64,000 nt of DNA from Todiramphus chloris collaris. Taxonomy: Eukaryota; Chordata; Aves; Coraciiformes; Alcedinidae. The stretch is from NCBI GenBank assembly GCA_025345505.1, contig JANVCC010000077.1:269800-333799 (forward strand), read 5' to 3'. Under the pieces are notes generated by a model that searched no databases, was not told where the DNA came from, and saw only the letters and a program-made list of their open reading frames with translations. Shown one piece after another: positions 10,701-33,559 of the stretch (position 1 is its first letter; each line of letters opens with the position of its first letter). A program made the position numbers and the translations under genes.

Positions 10701-12087
10701 CTGCCAAAGGATTTTGTCCAGCGAATCCAGCAGGTTGACACACGCTCCCCTGTCACCAAGATCAACGGTAGGTACTGGTGAGGCCACCTCCTCTGCCATC
10801 CCCACTGTTGGGACACTGGCACCAGGCTCAGCAAGAAGCTGCACCCCACTTTCTCCGTCCCCTCCTCCTGCACCCAGTGGCGGTGGATCGGCTGCCCAGC
10901 TTCCTGGCTGCCCCCAATGCCCGCGATGGCCAGCCACTGCCCCACCACCAGTGCTCCATCCATCTCAACTGCGAAGGCACCCACCTCCTGCATCAGGCCT
11001 TCACTGAGGCCACCCAGGGGCACCCCTCCAGCAGGTAGGACCTCACACTGACAAACCTCAGGGCACCAGGAAAGGGGCACAATGGCCATGGTGGGTGGTG
11101 CTGGGGGAAGATGTTTGGGGTGGCTGAGTCCCCCTCTGCCTGCCTGGCTGGTGTCCTGCTACCCCAGGCCCATGATTGAGCTCTGCATCCCCTCAACGCT
11201 GGATCCAGGACTGGCCCCCCCAGGCTGCCATGTCGTGTCCCTCTTCACCCAATACACCCCCTCCATGCTGGCAGGCGGGCGGCCATGGGACGAGCAGGCC
11301 AGAAATGCATATGCAGACACAGGTATGTAATGCATACATGAATGTGGGTACGTAATGCGTACAAGGACCCAGGAGCGCTGGTCCCTGCCCATGGGCAGAG
11401 TCACTTGCAGCAGCTCCAGCCACCGTGCTTCCCCAAGCTGCCCACCAGTCTCTCCATCCCTCTCTAGTGTTTGACTGCATCGAAGACTATGCCCCGGGGT
11501 TCAAGGCTTCCGTCATTGGCAGGGACATCCTGACACCACCAGATCTGGAGAGGATCTTTGGGCTGCCTGGCGGGGTGGGTACCATGCAGGATCAGCTCTG
11601 AGCATCACTCCAGTGCCAGAGCTGGTAAGTACACAGCCATAGGCCAATCATAGTCAGCTCACATGGAGATCTGCTTGCAGAACATCTTCCATGGAGGAAT
11701 GTCTCTGGACCAGCTATACTTTGCCCGGCCAGCACCATCCTATTCAGGCTACCAGTCCCCAGTTCCAGGCTTGTACCTGTGTGGAAGTGGAGCCCATCCT
11801 GGTAAGCAGGCCTGGGAGCTGGGACTTTCCTTGGGGGCTGCAGGAAGAGGGCAGGGGCACGTGGAAGATGTGCAAGGGCAGCTCAGGGCAGGGATGTCAC
11901 CTCTCCTCTCTGCCCTTGCACAGGCAGGCAGGTGGTGCAGCTCCACTGGTGCAGCCCTGGGCCCCATCTCCTGGGACTGAAGCAGCCCACCACTCCCCAT
12001 TTCTGCTCTCTTGCAGGAGGAGGAGTGATGGGAGCAGCAGGACGTAATGCTGCCTTGGTGGCCCTCAAAGACTTCAGACGCCTGTGA
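7750..12087 (+). CDS. PYROXD2: Pyridine nucleotide-disulphide oxidoreductase domain protein 2
   Basis: Sixteen exons: 7750-7927, 8345-8364, 8586-8679, 8760-8833, 8931-9077, 9203-9356, 9556-9617, 9732-9829, 10223-10364, 10456-10590, 10695-10767, 10878-11034, 11168-11322, 11468-11574, 11681-11801, 12017-12087. Phases fit throughout, giving 595 residues (human about 581). The Rossmann dinucleotide-binding motif [12 protein letters not shown] lies at about residues 52-63 and is split by an intron. The C-terminal [21 protein letters not shown] is typical of the phytoene-desaturase-like FAD flavoprotein family. The protein is reported as mitochondrial, and its enzymatic substrate is not established. 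The N-terminus is Arg-rich with no acidic residues for ~48 codons, fitting a targeting presequence. I chose the ATG at 7750 (context gcagccATGG). An in-frame ATG at 7585 would add 55 unconserved residues, and one at 7771 would remove seven. Exon 2 is only 20 nt. Confidence 0.94.
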
Positions 12088-12377
12088 TGGCAGTGGTGAC
12101 GCTGATTTTGCCTATGCAAGTCCGTGACTGTAGAGAGATCTGTTGATCTCATTCAGAACTCTGCCTGTCCCCAGCTTGCTTCCAGGCACTGCAGGGCAGC
12201 AGCATCCCCTGAGAGCTGGAGGGCATAAGCTGGCAGGGTCCCTTGTGCCCCTGGCTGCCCCCATCACCTTGAACATGTGTCTGCTCCGAGCTCGCTTAAG
12301 CCCAGCCTTATCCAAGTGGCTCCTGGACACCAGGCAGCTATGTTGAGCCGTGCTCAGCCCCTTCCTGCACCCAAGGA

Positions 12378-12383
12378 AATAAA
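12378..12383 (+). terminator. PYROXD2: PYROXD2 poly(A) signal AATAAA
   Basis: A canonical AATAAA lies 290 nt after the PYROXD2 stop, and a GT-rich stretch begins about 30 nt downstream. No other signal lies between them. Confidence 0.8.
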
Positions 12384-12409
12384 CTCTGGGCCAGGCCCTG
12401 ACTGAGCAC

Positions 12410-14600
12410 TCTCGCTGTGGTTTTTCATCTCTTCATGTAGTTCCCAATGTGCCAGCAGAGGGGAGCTGCACTATGCCACCTGCTCTGTGGATGGTGAAGC
12501 AGCCCTGGGGGAGCTGCCTGAGTGGGGTAGGCAAGTCCTAGAGCAGTGAATGGAGACAACAAGCCCCTTGCCCTCTCCACTGAAGAGCATGAAGGGCTAT
12601 TTGGCTGGAGTCACCCATCCCAGAGCTGGCCTAGACCACCCCAACATGCCTAGAACAAGGAGGGATTCACAGAGCTGCTTGAGACCTGCTTTTCTACCTG
12701 GAGCCTCCAACCTCTGTCCCTATGGCCCAGCAGCTCTGAGACTACAAGAGCCAGGACTGGCAGTTGTCCCCTTGCCTGCCCAGCCCCCTACCCTGCCTAT
12801 TCCTGCCGGGAGCTGCCTGCACGTGTTCCGGCCCCGTTTCTCCATCCCCAGGGCAGATGCTCCGTGCAGCCCAGCAGCTCTCACTGGCCACTCCTAAAGC
12901 GGCGGCAGGCCCGGGGTGTGCCCATATCCCGGGCTGCTCCCGGAGCCGCTCGCTGCAGATTACAGAGCTCACATCCTCTCCCTGCCCTCTTCCTCCCCCG
13001 GACAATGCTCCCGATTCAGCCGCCCGCCTCGCCTCCCCCCGGGCCCTAAATACGGTGCTGCCAAGCTGAGCTGTTGCACCTGAGCTGGCTGAATCAATAT
13101 TGACCGGCCAGGAATAGTCCCGCAGCCCTCTGAGAATAGCCCCGCACGCCGCACCGCTGCCCACAGCTTCCCGCGCACGGGGCTGCTCTGCGGCAGGCAG
13201 CCTATTTTTAGCTGGCTGCCTGGGGCTGCAGGTGCTGGCACCCGGTGAACCTCGGAGGGTGGCAGCAGCAAGGATGCCAGCCAGGGGAGGCACCTCCAGC
13301 CTGCCCCGGCCGGATCAAAGGGCAGGACACTGTCCCCGCTGTGGCAGGTTGGGGCTGGCAGGTCCCAGGCGTGGGAGACCCCACCAGACCCCCGCTGCCC
13401 TCTTCCTGCTGACCCCAGGAGCAGAGCTGGGAGCACGACCCGCACGCACCTACACCGCTGCCAGCATCTGCCTTGGGGGAACTCGGAGGAGGCTTCTGGC
13501 CTCACACTTGAGTAATTGAGCTTCAAAACGTCGAGACACGAATGAGTCACGGGCTCCGCTGCTGGCCCCCGCCCTGCCCCTCCTTTCCGTGGCCCCGATG
13601 TTGCGGCTGGACGATGCCGGGTCCGGGCAGGGACTGCCACCCCCAGCAGAAGCTCCAGCGTGCGCCCCAAGCCCGGCTGGTGCGCAGGGCTGAGATGAGG
13701 ATGCCCTGCGAGGGGGTCCCGGACCACGCACCCCTGCACGCCCGGGGGTGCTGGAGGCTCCCGCGGGACGTGGCGATGAGCTCACGGGCTATTCCCGGCC
13801 GTGTTGATCCTGGCTCCTCCCGACAGGAACCAGCTGCTTTGACTCCAAACAAACAGCCCGGTGGCCACCGGCACATTCCTGGCCGGTCCCTGGCCACGGC
13901 GAGGGCGCAGGGCTTCCTGTTTATCCCCTTCCCACGGCGTGGCACGTTGGGGCGGGTGGGCAGCGGGGAGCCCCGGGGACTGGCAGAACCCCAAGTTGGA
14001 GGTTGCTCTCAGGGCAAGTGGCGGGAGAGGGGGGAGGCATCCCCCGTCTCCACGTGCCATGGAGGATGACTGTGACTGAGGACCCCCACAGCCAGCCTGG
14101 CTCAGGGGTGGCACAGGTGATACCCTGAACCCCGGGAGGACTCTGCTCTGAGCTCCAGGTACCACCCCACAACCTTCCCTGGTCTCTGTGCCCCTCAAGT
14201 CCTGGCCTCGTTGCAACAGCACCATGGACCACCTGCCTACACATCTGCTAGGGCTGCTGCGTGGGGTGGGAAGGGGCAAGTGGTGTCGTTTTAGGGTGTC
14301 CCTAGTGTGACAGTTTATCACCCCCATAACCCAGCCCCCCCCCCCCCGCCTGGCTGGGGGCCATTGGGTTCATTCTGTGGGAGGGGATCCAGGCTCACAG
14401 AAGGTAGGGGCTACCCCGGGGGGTGCTCGGACTCCCAAGTTGAGGGGAGAGGCGGGGGTTGGGTCAGGGGACCAGTTTGCCCCAGTTTGGCAGAGGAGGG
14501 CCGGGGGACACACACAGGGTGTAGGGCTGGGTTCAGGCAGGGTGCGGGGGGGCGGGCTGGGCAGTGCGGGCCCCCATCCGGGGCGGCCCACCCCGCCGCA
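12410..14600. promoter_or_regulatory. PYROXD2-LOXL4 intergenic region, GC-rich regulatory candidate
   Basis: There is no supported coding exon. The stretch at about 12900-13950 is CpG-rich but not directly at the LOXL4 promoter. It contains TGAGTCA (AP-1) at about 13543, a CTATTTTTAG box at about 13202-13211 (MEF2-type), and AT-containing cores such as AATCAATATTGA near 13091, all within GC-rich DNA. A 13-C run lies at 14335-14347. Function as a distal LOXL4 element is inference. Confidence 0.4.
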
Positions 14601-14601
14601 C

Positions 14602-14727
14602 CATAAAAGCGGCGGCAGGCGGTGCGCAGCAGCAGCAGAGCCGGAGTGAGCCAGCACCGCGGCCCCTCGCCACCGCCTGCCCCCCGCTGCTGCTTGTCCC
14701 GCCCTGCCACCCGCCCCCCGCGCCAGG
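14602..14727 (+). promoter_or_regulatory. LOXL4: LOXL4 core promoter and non-coding exon 1
   Basis: A TATA-like CATAAAAG lies at 14602-14609 in GC-rich DNA, so transcription should start near 14632. A consensus donor (gtgagt, 14728) ends a probable non-coding first exon of about 95 nt. The next acceptor in use is at 15188. This agrees with LOXL4 having an untranslated first exon in mammals. Confidence 0.65.
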
Positions 14728-15195
14728 GTGAGTGCCGGGGATGGCCCCAGGGAGGATGTAGGGGATTTGGGCTTCTGGACGGGGCGTATGCAGCAACTCC
14801 GCTGGTCCGCTGAGTGGGGATGCAGGTGGGGTGATGGGGAGAGGGTCTGTGTGCAGGATGGTGAAGGGACCCTGGTGTCCGGCACAGGGTTCATCTGGGG
14901 GATACATGGGGGGGTTTGTGGGGCCCCCACCCATGGCCAGAAACATGGGGCATGCCGGAAGCAACAGGGACAGGGCAGTGCTCGTGGGGCTGCCTGTGCA
15001 TGGCAGGGACCAGCCCCTGTGCTGCCCACAGGGCAGGGACAGGGATGTCAGTGCTGTGCGAGGAAGCATGATATCCCTGCACCACCACTCAGTTTCTGGG
15101 GCACAGGGGGGCTGCAGCAGCACCCCACGTTCTGCCATGATTCCCAAGGGTTCAGTGTTGGGCTGTCCCCAGGCATCCCCAACCCCAGAACCACG

Positions 15196-20185
<4,990 letters not shown>

Positions 20186-20533
20186 CCTCCTGCCATTGAC
20201 ATGCTCCCAGCAGCACCGTGGGGCAGCCCCATTCTTGCACCCTGGCCCCTGCACCCCGGCAGTACCAGACTTTGCTCAGGGACTCCAAGACATGTATTTA
20301 TTAATGCTGCTGCAGAGGACGGAGAAGAGCACTGGGGCTGGTTGGAAGCACACAGGGGTGCCCAGCCCAGAGTGGCCACCAGGACCTGTGAGGGGGGCCC
20401 AGGTACCACACCAGCCCCCACCTCTATGGATTTGGTGGCCCCCAGGATGACTACCTCAGCCTGTGCACCCGGCTCTCCTTGCCTCAGCAGGCTCAGGACA
20501 GGCCTCTGCCACCCATGCACTAGTCCTGTCCTC

Positions 20534-20539
20534 AATAAA
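20534..20539 (+). terminator. LOXL4: LOXL4 poly(A) signal AATAAA
   Basis: A canonical signal lies about 350 nt after the LOXL4 stop, followed by a G/T-rich stretch. A further AATAAA on the same strand at about 21095, in an AT-rich patch, could serve a longer 3' UTR. Confidence 0.75.
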
Positions 20540-22160
20540 GGTGCTGTGCAGTGGGATATGGGTGCTGTACTACGGGAGAGGGGTGCTCCTGCTTATCAAC
20601 CCCACCGTTCCCTGCTCCTTTCTCTCCGTTTTTCACCACCAGGACCATGAAGCTGATCCACAGGCAGGAACAACCCTGGTCTAGGCCATGTCCCCCTGGC
20701 CAAGCAGTGTGTCCCTCTGCCACACAGGGCCACCAGTGCCCAGCTGCCTATGTGTGGCCAGTGCTAAGGAGCTCCTGCTGGCCACCAATGGTTCCCCCCC
20801 CCCCAGCCAGGGCACCCTGGCCCTGAACTGGCTGACCCTGTGAGCACAAAGACACCGGGCCAGCTCTGTGGCAGTGCAGGCCAGTAGCCAGCCCACTGGC
20901 CGCTGTGGCTGCAGATGCCATGCTGGGCTTTCCCAAGCTGCTCTGGCAGCTTCCCAGCCCTGGGAGCAGGGATGGGGCCACTCTGCCCCTTGAAGACATT
21001 GCTTCTGGGCACAGGGTGGGGACACAGGGAACACTGTGCCCTTGCTCTCTGTTTCTTTCCTCCTGTGGTTTCGAGCAAATTTTTTTTAAAGGAAATAAAT
21101 AGGAATATACACCACCCACCCACACTTCACACTGCCTGGCCCCCAGCAAGGCACCTACCAGGCAGGGTGACCCACCCTCGCACACCCCTGCACATCCCTG
21201 GCTTGTCGGCAGACACCGGGGTAGGACGCTGACAGCACCTGCATCACCACTGCACAACCCAGCCAGGCTGGGCTGTACCCACACGTGACAGTCCCCACAC
21301 GTGGAGGAGCTGCTGGGGACGGTGGTGACACACTGGGGTGAGACTGTGGTGAGGTGCATGCCAGCAGAGCCATGGTTGGGGTTCAAGGGTTGCCAGACGG
21401 AAGGAAAGATGCTTTCCGTATGAGAGCAGCTTCATGGCCTGAGCTTTCCACCAGCCAAGCCACCAGCGACAGCCAAGCCAGCACCCAGCTGGCAGCAGTG
21501 CCAGGCAGCTGCTGCCACGGGGTCATGACCGGCTGCACCGCTGCTAAGCTGGGGGACAGCCAGGGGACACAGGGCAGCCACACCAGCCCTTCAGAGCAGG
21601 CTGGGCAAGGCAGCCACGGTAGAAAACACGGAAATCACAGGCAGTGGTGGCAGAAAAGCACTGTCCCCATCATTACCTGCTGTGAAAGGGACGCAAGCCC
21701 CACAGCCTGTGGCCTTAGAGTTCGGGGGGCTACAGGGTGGGAGCGTTCAGGCATGCAGGGCTGGTTGTTGGGTGCTGAGAGATGATGCAAAGCAGAAGAG
21801 CCAAGGGCAGGTCCCAGCTGCCTACCCACGCAGGGCAGGGCAGGAAGCCCCCAGCTCGCCAGGGCCGGCAGCACAGCCACATCACAGCCCCGCACGGGCC
21901 TGGGGACGTGGCCCTGCCTGCACACCAACAAGGGCCCCGCTGTTCAGGGCTGCAGCTGCTCTGTGGAAGTAAACAGGGTCCCTGCCAGCACATTCCTGCC
22001 CATCGCCCTGCCCGGCCCGACACCTCCTGCCTGCACCCCCACCCACACCGGGGACACCCACCCCCTGGGAGGGGTGGACGTTCCCTCAGCTGCATGGCAG
22101 CCCCCAGCACACAGGACTCCCGGCAAGCAGGATCATGGAGAGCCACAGCCAGGCCAGGCA
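20540..22160. other. LOXL4-R3HCC1L convergent intergenic region
   Basis: No exon is supported between the two convergent 3' ends. One AT-rich island at about 21070-21115 stands out. Otherwise the sequence is GC-rich and unstructured. Confidence 0.5.
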
Positions 22161-22177
22161 CAGTAAAATAAAGGGCA

Positions 22178-22183
22178 TTTATT
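22178..22183 (-). terminator. R3HCC1L: R3HCC1L poly(A) signal (AATAAA on the minus strand)
   Basis: TTTATT on the plus strand reads AATAAA in the direction of R3HCC1L, about 335 nt beyond its stop codon. Two AATAAA motifs also occur on the plus strand close by, so this small A/T-rich spot could end transcripts in both directions. Confidence 0.7.
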
Positions 22184-22518
22184 AGCAAAATAAAGGAGAG
22201 AAACTCTCTTTCACAAGGCTCTGCCAGGGGGCCAGGGCTGCCCCACGTGCTCGCTGCAGAGCTCCCCATGTCCCACCAGCTGCTCCTGGGGTCCTGCCCT
22301 GGACAGGAAGGGCAGGCAGCACTGCCCAACAGTGACAGCATCCACACAGCACCAACCAGCTTGCGCGCATCCTGCTTGGCCTTTTTGCTGGCGCAGCTTT
22401 TGGATGCAGGGCAGCATCCATCCCAGTTCCTAGATGTAGGGTGCCCTGCCTGCCTGCAGAGAGGGGCCCGGGCACCCCAAGGGCGTTCCCAGTGGGGCTG
22501 AAGGTGTAGCCTTCTGGC

Positions 22519-28488
<5,970 letters not shown>

Positions 28489-29019
28489 GGTGCCACCGCT
28501 GCCTGCCAAGGAGAGACAGCATCACTGCCCTGCCCACATCCCAGTGTCCCTGCAGACAGGCACACAGTGGGCAGCTCCTGCTTGGGTCAGTGGGTCGAGG
28601 TCCCAGCCTGGCACCCACCCTCACTCCCACGGCAGCTGGCACACAGCGATGGATAGCAGAGCCCCAGTGCTGTCCCCGTGGTAGTGGCTCTGCAGACAGG
28701 GTTTGGTGCCTGGAGCACCCCGCAGCCCTGCAGCCTTCTTTGGGTGTATTAGGCATGGGGGAAACAGGGAAATCCTGCCAGCATCACCAGGGTGCCTGCT
28801 GTGCTCCAGCACAACCTGCTGCAACCTGGTCCCAGGTTGCCTGGGACCAACCAACCCCAGGGGCCAGTGGCCACAGGCAAAGCAGGACACAGAACCCTTG
28901 CACCTTTCATGCATCGAAATACACAGAGAAGCCCACGGCAGCCATGGAGCACCAGGAACCAAACCTCAGCCCAGGGACACCCTGGCACACCACAGCCCTG
29001 CTCACCTGCTGCCCCATCC

Positions 29020-29420
29020 CAGCAGAGATTTATTTTTCATCATCTTTGGCAGCAGCAGGCACGCCGCGAGCTGCCAGGCCCCCCTGCCCCTATAAATATG
29101 CATCTGGCAGGGTTTATGGAGACGGATGGTGTGGGGGGCTGCGCTGCGGTTGAGGAGAAGGCAGAGTGGGGCTGGGCCGGGGCCCTGTGATTAATCACTG
29201 CCCACTCTGTTTAGGGGGATTCATCACGGGCCGCTGTCAGGTAAATCACTGGAAAAACACCTCTTCAGTAATTAATGTGAAGTGACGGATGGACAGCCCC
29301 TGGGCCCATTAATCTGGACCATCAGCGCCGACTGAGATTATGAATGTCAGGATGCATAAACTGCCGGCGGATCAATAGGGCCAGGAACCCATCCAAGGTT
29401 CTCATTTCCGAGGCACCTCC
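29020..29420. promoter_or_regulatory. Candidate conserved non-coding element (R3HCC1L 5' intron, first)
   Basis: A 400-base block of alternating AT-rich motifs (ATTTATTTTTCATCATC, TATAAATATGCAT, GATTAATCA, CAGTAATTAATG, CCCATTAATCTGG) has no CR1 signature and no reading frame. Motif density suggests homeodomain or MEF2-type sites; this is inference. Confidence 0.4.
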
Positions 29421-29809
29421 GGTACATTAGCCTCCCCTCCCCGCAGTCCCAGACCGAGGCGCGAACGCTCCCCGCAGCCCCTCACCAACAGCCGGCAGCG
29501 GTGCCGGGAAGGCGAGGGGAGGCCAACCACTGGCTGGAAAGCGGCCGGGGCTGCCCGTGCCGCACGGCATCATCCCCTCCTCCTGATGGACAGCTGCCTT
29601 GGTGTGATGGATGGGTCTCCCATGGCTCTCTGAAAACCGCTGGCGAGCCCAGGCAGGGCAGCGCTCCCCAGCATCACCATGGTTCCTGTGCCACAGAGGT
29701 GGGCAGGAGCGTGTGTGCTTGTGCCCACCTCTGCAGCATGAGGCACAGGTACGGGCGCCGTGGCGGTGCTGGGCACTGTCTCGGGGCTGCCCCAACCATT
29801 TTTCTGCCT

Positions 29810-29970
29810 CTGCAGCTCTCGTAATTTTTTTCCCCCCTCTTTGATACACTAATTTTGCTGGCAGAACGATCCCCTTTATCTTTATTGATCGCAAGAAAAG
29901 AACGTATCCAACAAACCCTCCAAGGTCTGGATTAGTCATTTTTCAGCAACAAGGCATTATACATTTTCTC
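29810..29970. promoter_or_regulatory. Candidate conserved non-coding element (R3HCC1L 5' intron, second)
   Basis: This AT-rich block begins at a T-run and includes CTTTGATACAC, CCCTTTATCTTTATTGATCG and related motifs (TCF-like and GATA-like). It is separated by about 390 bases of ordinary GC-rich sequence from the first block. Confidence 0.3.
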
Positions 29971-32869
29971 ACCGAGCGGCAGCCTGGATGCAGAGGGGAG
30001 GGGGCACTGACAGCCTTCCCTGGCACCACCATTTCCAACCATGCAGAGCTTCCAACTGCACCAAAACACGTTCTGCTAAAGGACTTGTCCCAGCCAAGCC
30101 CTGAGTCTCAGCCCACGAGACATTACCAAATGCCTGGCGGGGGGTGGGATCGGTGCTCCACACACATCCCAAGTCACCTCCAAGAAGAGTCTTCACACGC
30201 ACGATTTATGGGCTCCTCGAAAGCTTGCTGTTCACCTTGCCTCACCCTCCAGAGCAGATGGTGCAGCATTAGTCAGATGGCTGGTGCTGGGAGCACCCTC
30301 TCCTCACACAGCTTTGCCTCTGCTTGCCACACACTGCTGGGGAAGAGCTGTTTCCCACTGCAAGGCAGTGGCTGGCCCGCACTGGCAGGGATGCTGCAGC
30401 ACTTTGTTTTTTCCTGCAGGGCAGCACAGGTCCTACCCCCAGCCTATTACACACTTCATCGATGCTACAGCCACGCGTCGGCACCAACTGATTTCATGCT
30501 CTGGGAGGCAGAGCAGTGGCCGCGGCTTTGGGTCTCATTCACACTACGCTGGGTAGGGCACCTCTGCCACTCCCAGACTCTGGGATCAAGCTCACCTCAC
30601 AAAGCCACACAGCAACAGGCAGCGCATCCCCAAAAGGGCCCGTTGTGCTCCAGGTGCTGCCCTGCTTTTTGGAGACAGCTACCAAAACAGCTTGGTATTG
30701 CAGCACCAAGCAGGGAAAGGCAGCCCCAGACCGGCCACCATGGTACCACGGTAAAAGTGGCTCTAGAAGCACTGTCCAACTGCCTGGCACAACAGAGCCT
30801 GCCGCGGCCAGAGGCATGCTGGAGCACCAAGCAGGAGATGGCCAGAGCTCCTCGCAGATACAGGCTCCCCTCACACTGTCCCCAGGAATACACTGCTCAT
30901 GGGGACCTTGTGCTCATGGCATGAGTTTGTGAGGTCTCAGAGCAGCTGAGTGATGTACCAAGCCTGTGTTTTTCCTCTAACAACCATCTACAACACAGCC
31001 AGGCAACGTTTTATCCCCCATTTCTCTCCCCTGCCCTTCCAGGGAAGGACCCCATGAACAACAGCAGGACAAGGCTGACCACACCACAGACCCTGCTTCT
31101 CACTGCACAGCACATTACCAAATTCCTCCATCGTCTGCATCCTTGCCTGGCAGGTGAGGACACCTACAGCACAGCTTGGATGGCAAAGCCAGGGCTCCCA
31201 CCGCCTTCTGCTGCAGGCAGAGATGCCAGCCACAGGCCCACACAGAGAGCCTGGAGACAGGCACGGATGCTAGGCTGTGGAGTTCACAAGGAGCATGCCA
31301 GTTCCAGGAAAAGTTTTGGTGCCACCCAGTGCCCTCCCAGCAGGCTGCCGCATTTCCTGGCAGGCAGCTGTATTTTTAGCCTTCGAGGTTTCTAATTCCA
31401 CTCAATCCATACTCGCGTCAATAAGAGCAGATAACCTTAAAGCCCTGACAGCAAACGGGGATGGCAGCACCAGGGGACCAGAAGCCTTGGGGAACCAGAC
31501 ACAGCCTCGGCATGCAGTTTGCACACCCACAATGTCACTCTTTACAGCCTGCCGCTGATTGGGCTCTTTGAGGCGAGGGGGGAAATAGATAATAACAAGA
31601 TTCATGGAAAGGCAGGTACAAGGAGATTCTAAACAGCTCCGCTGGGGAACGCGCTGCTCGCAGGGCTCATCCCATGCCAGGCACGTGCCATGGCACGCTT
31701 GTCGACTGCACAACACCAGCACCTGGCAGCCCGGGTAAGGATCATCAAGAGGTTTTTACTACCCTGCACCTCTCCTGCTCTCAGGAGAGCTCCAGCCCAG
31801 CCCTCCCAGCTCACGTGACAGGTGATGGGTCCGGGAAAGGACCTGGATACCTGGCAGGGAGTGGCAGAGCAAAGGCAAGAACACAGAGCCATTGGCATAA
31901 GGCAAAGCAAAGCACTTCTAGGAGTAGAGAGCTGTGTCCCAGGCAATGCCTGCCTGCTGCCCCGTGGGCTTTAAGATGTCCCTGTGCCCTGCTGCCAGGA
32001 GAAAGATGCTCTCCAGCCGGAGCAAACTCCAGTTATGCAAGGAGGCAGTGAAGGCGCCAAAGGCGCTGAGGAAAGAGAGAGATTTCAATTGTGCCTTTCA
32101 CTTGTGTTGCTCTTAACAGATACCCGGAACAGATGCTCTTAGGAGATACCTGGAACAAGAGAAGGGGAACGTTTCAGACAGGAGAGGATTTGTAAGTCAA
32201 TAGTGTCCCCTCGCAGCTGCAGGGGGGAAAAGGGACAACAAACCAGCAGAAGGAGTTAACAGCCAGAGTGCTAAGGAGAATACAAAGGACTTTACAAATA
32301 TACCCAGGCAGAATCAGCACAAAAATGAAAAGGTCTATTAATAAACAAGGAGGGAGAGAAAATTAATGATGGCTCAAAAATAAAGATGACTCAAAAGGGC
32401 AAAATTACTGTTTTTAACCAGAAAAATGCAAATGAGGTGGATGCCTCACAAAAACAGCTGCAGGGAAAGCAAAACCAGCATCTCCAGATAGACACAGTCA
32501 CCTGGCCAGTGCAGCATGTGCCCAGACAAACCGATTAACCTGACAACACACACACGATGCCAGGAAGAATGCAGGTTCCTGGGCAGAGCAAACCAGGCAC
32601 TGATTTTCTGTGTGAGAAAGGACACTAAAAGTGGAGCCGGGTGCAGAATAAATCCTGTGCCCATTCCTAGCACAGAACATAACAGGCAAAGGAGCCTGCA
32701 CACCCACTGTGATGGGAGCACAGATGAAGGACATTGGCTTGCTTGGCAGGAGTTATTCTTGAATTGTTGGGCAAAGCTTTTGGATAAGGCACGCAAAATG
32801 CAATTTAGCTGAACTTCAGAGCATTCTTTATACACCATCTCCCAAATATTCACCTGAAGAGTGAATTGT

Positions 32870-32945
32870 GACTAAATTTCCAGATGATACTGAGCAGAGA
32901 GGTGTTGTAAACACCATCCAGAGCAGAGAAGTCATTCAAAGGATC
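32870..32945 (+). mobile_element. CR1 reverse-transcriptase remnant
   Basis: The plus strand reads TKFPDDTEQRGVVNT...EVIQRI before a stop. This resembles the CR1 segment around the catalytic (F/Y)ADD box, where a typical copy reads KFADDTKLGG(V)V...AIQRD. The catalytic Ala is changed to Pro. Only about 25 codons are recognisable. Confidence 0.6.
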
Positions 32946-33559
32946 TGAGAAACGTAGGCAGGAAACAAAGGGAAACTCAGTCTGAAAATATGAGGGTAAA
33001 ATAATCCAAAGCAGCTACTCAGTAGGCAGGAGCAACCAGGAAAGCAAGGCCCAGAGCCCTGTGGTGCATTTAGATCAGAAAGCAGGTGGCCAGGGTGGCC
33101 ACCCCTAAAAGTGCAAAGGGCAGAAGCTGGTCACCAGCATCATGGCACAGCCCCACAGCGGGCAGCACACAGAGGCCTGCGGATGATGTGAAGGAAGGAG
33201 GGGGCACCAAGGGCAGGAGGTAGCTGTGGAAACCAGCGCCCAGCACCTGGGAGCGCTGGATGCATGCTTTATGAGCCATGGGACCCTGGTGCACCAAGTG
33301 CCCAGGGATGCCGTATAACTCCCCTGCCCCCGAGGGCTGTCGCTGCTGACATCCCCCCGGGACTCATTAAGCTGGGGAGAGTTACGGGGTCTGCAATGTG
33401 CCACGTTAGCCAGGTGCTCGGGGGGCTGCGTGCCAGCACAGTGGGGGACAGAGCTGGGACAGGGGGTGGGGGTCAGAGCTGAGGAGTGGGCAGGGCTTGG
33501 GGCTGGATATGGGGTGGGGGTCAAGGCAGGGACAGGAGCTGAGGGGCAGGGCTGGGACA

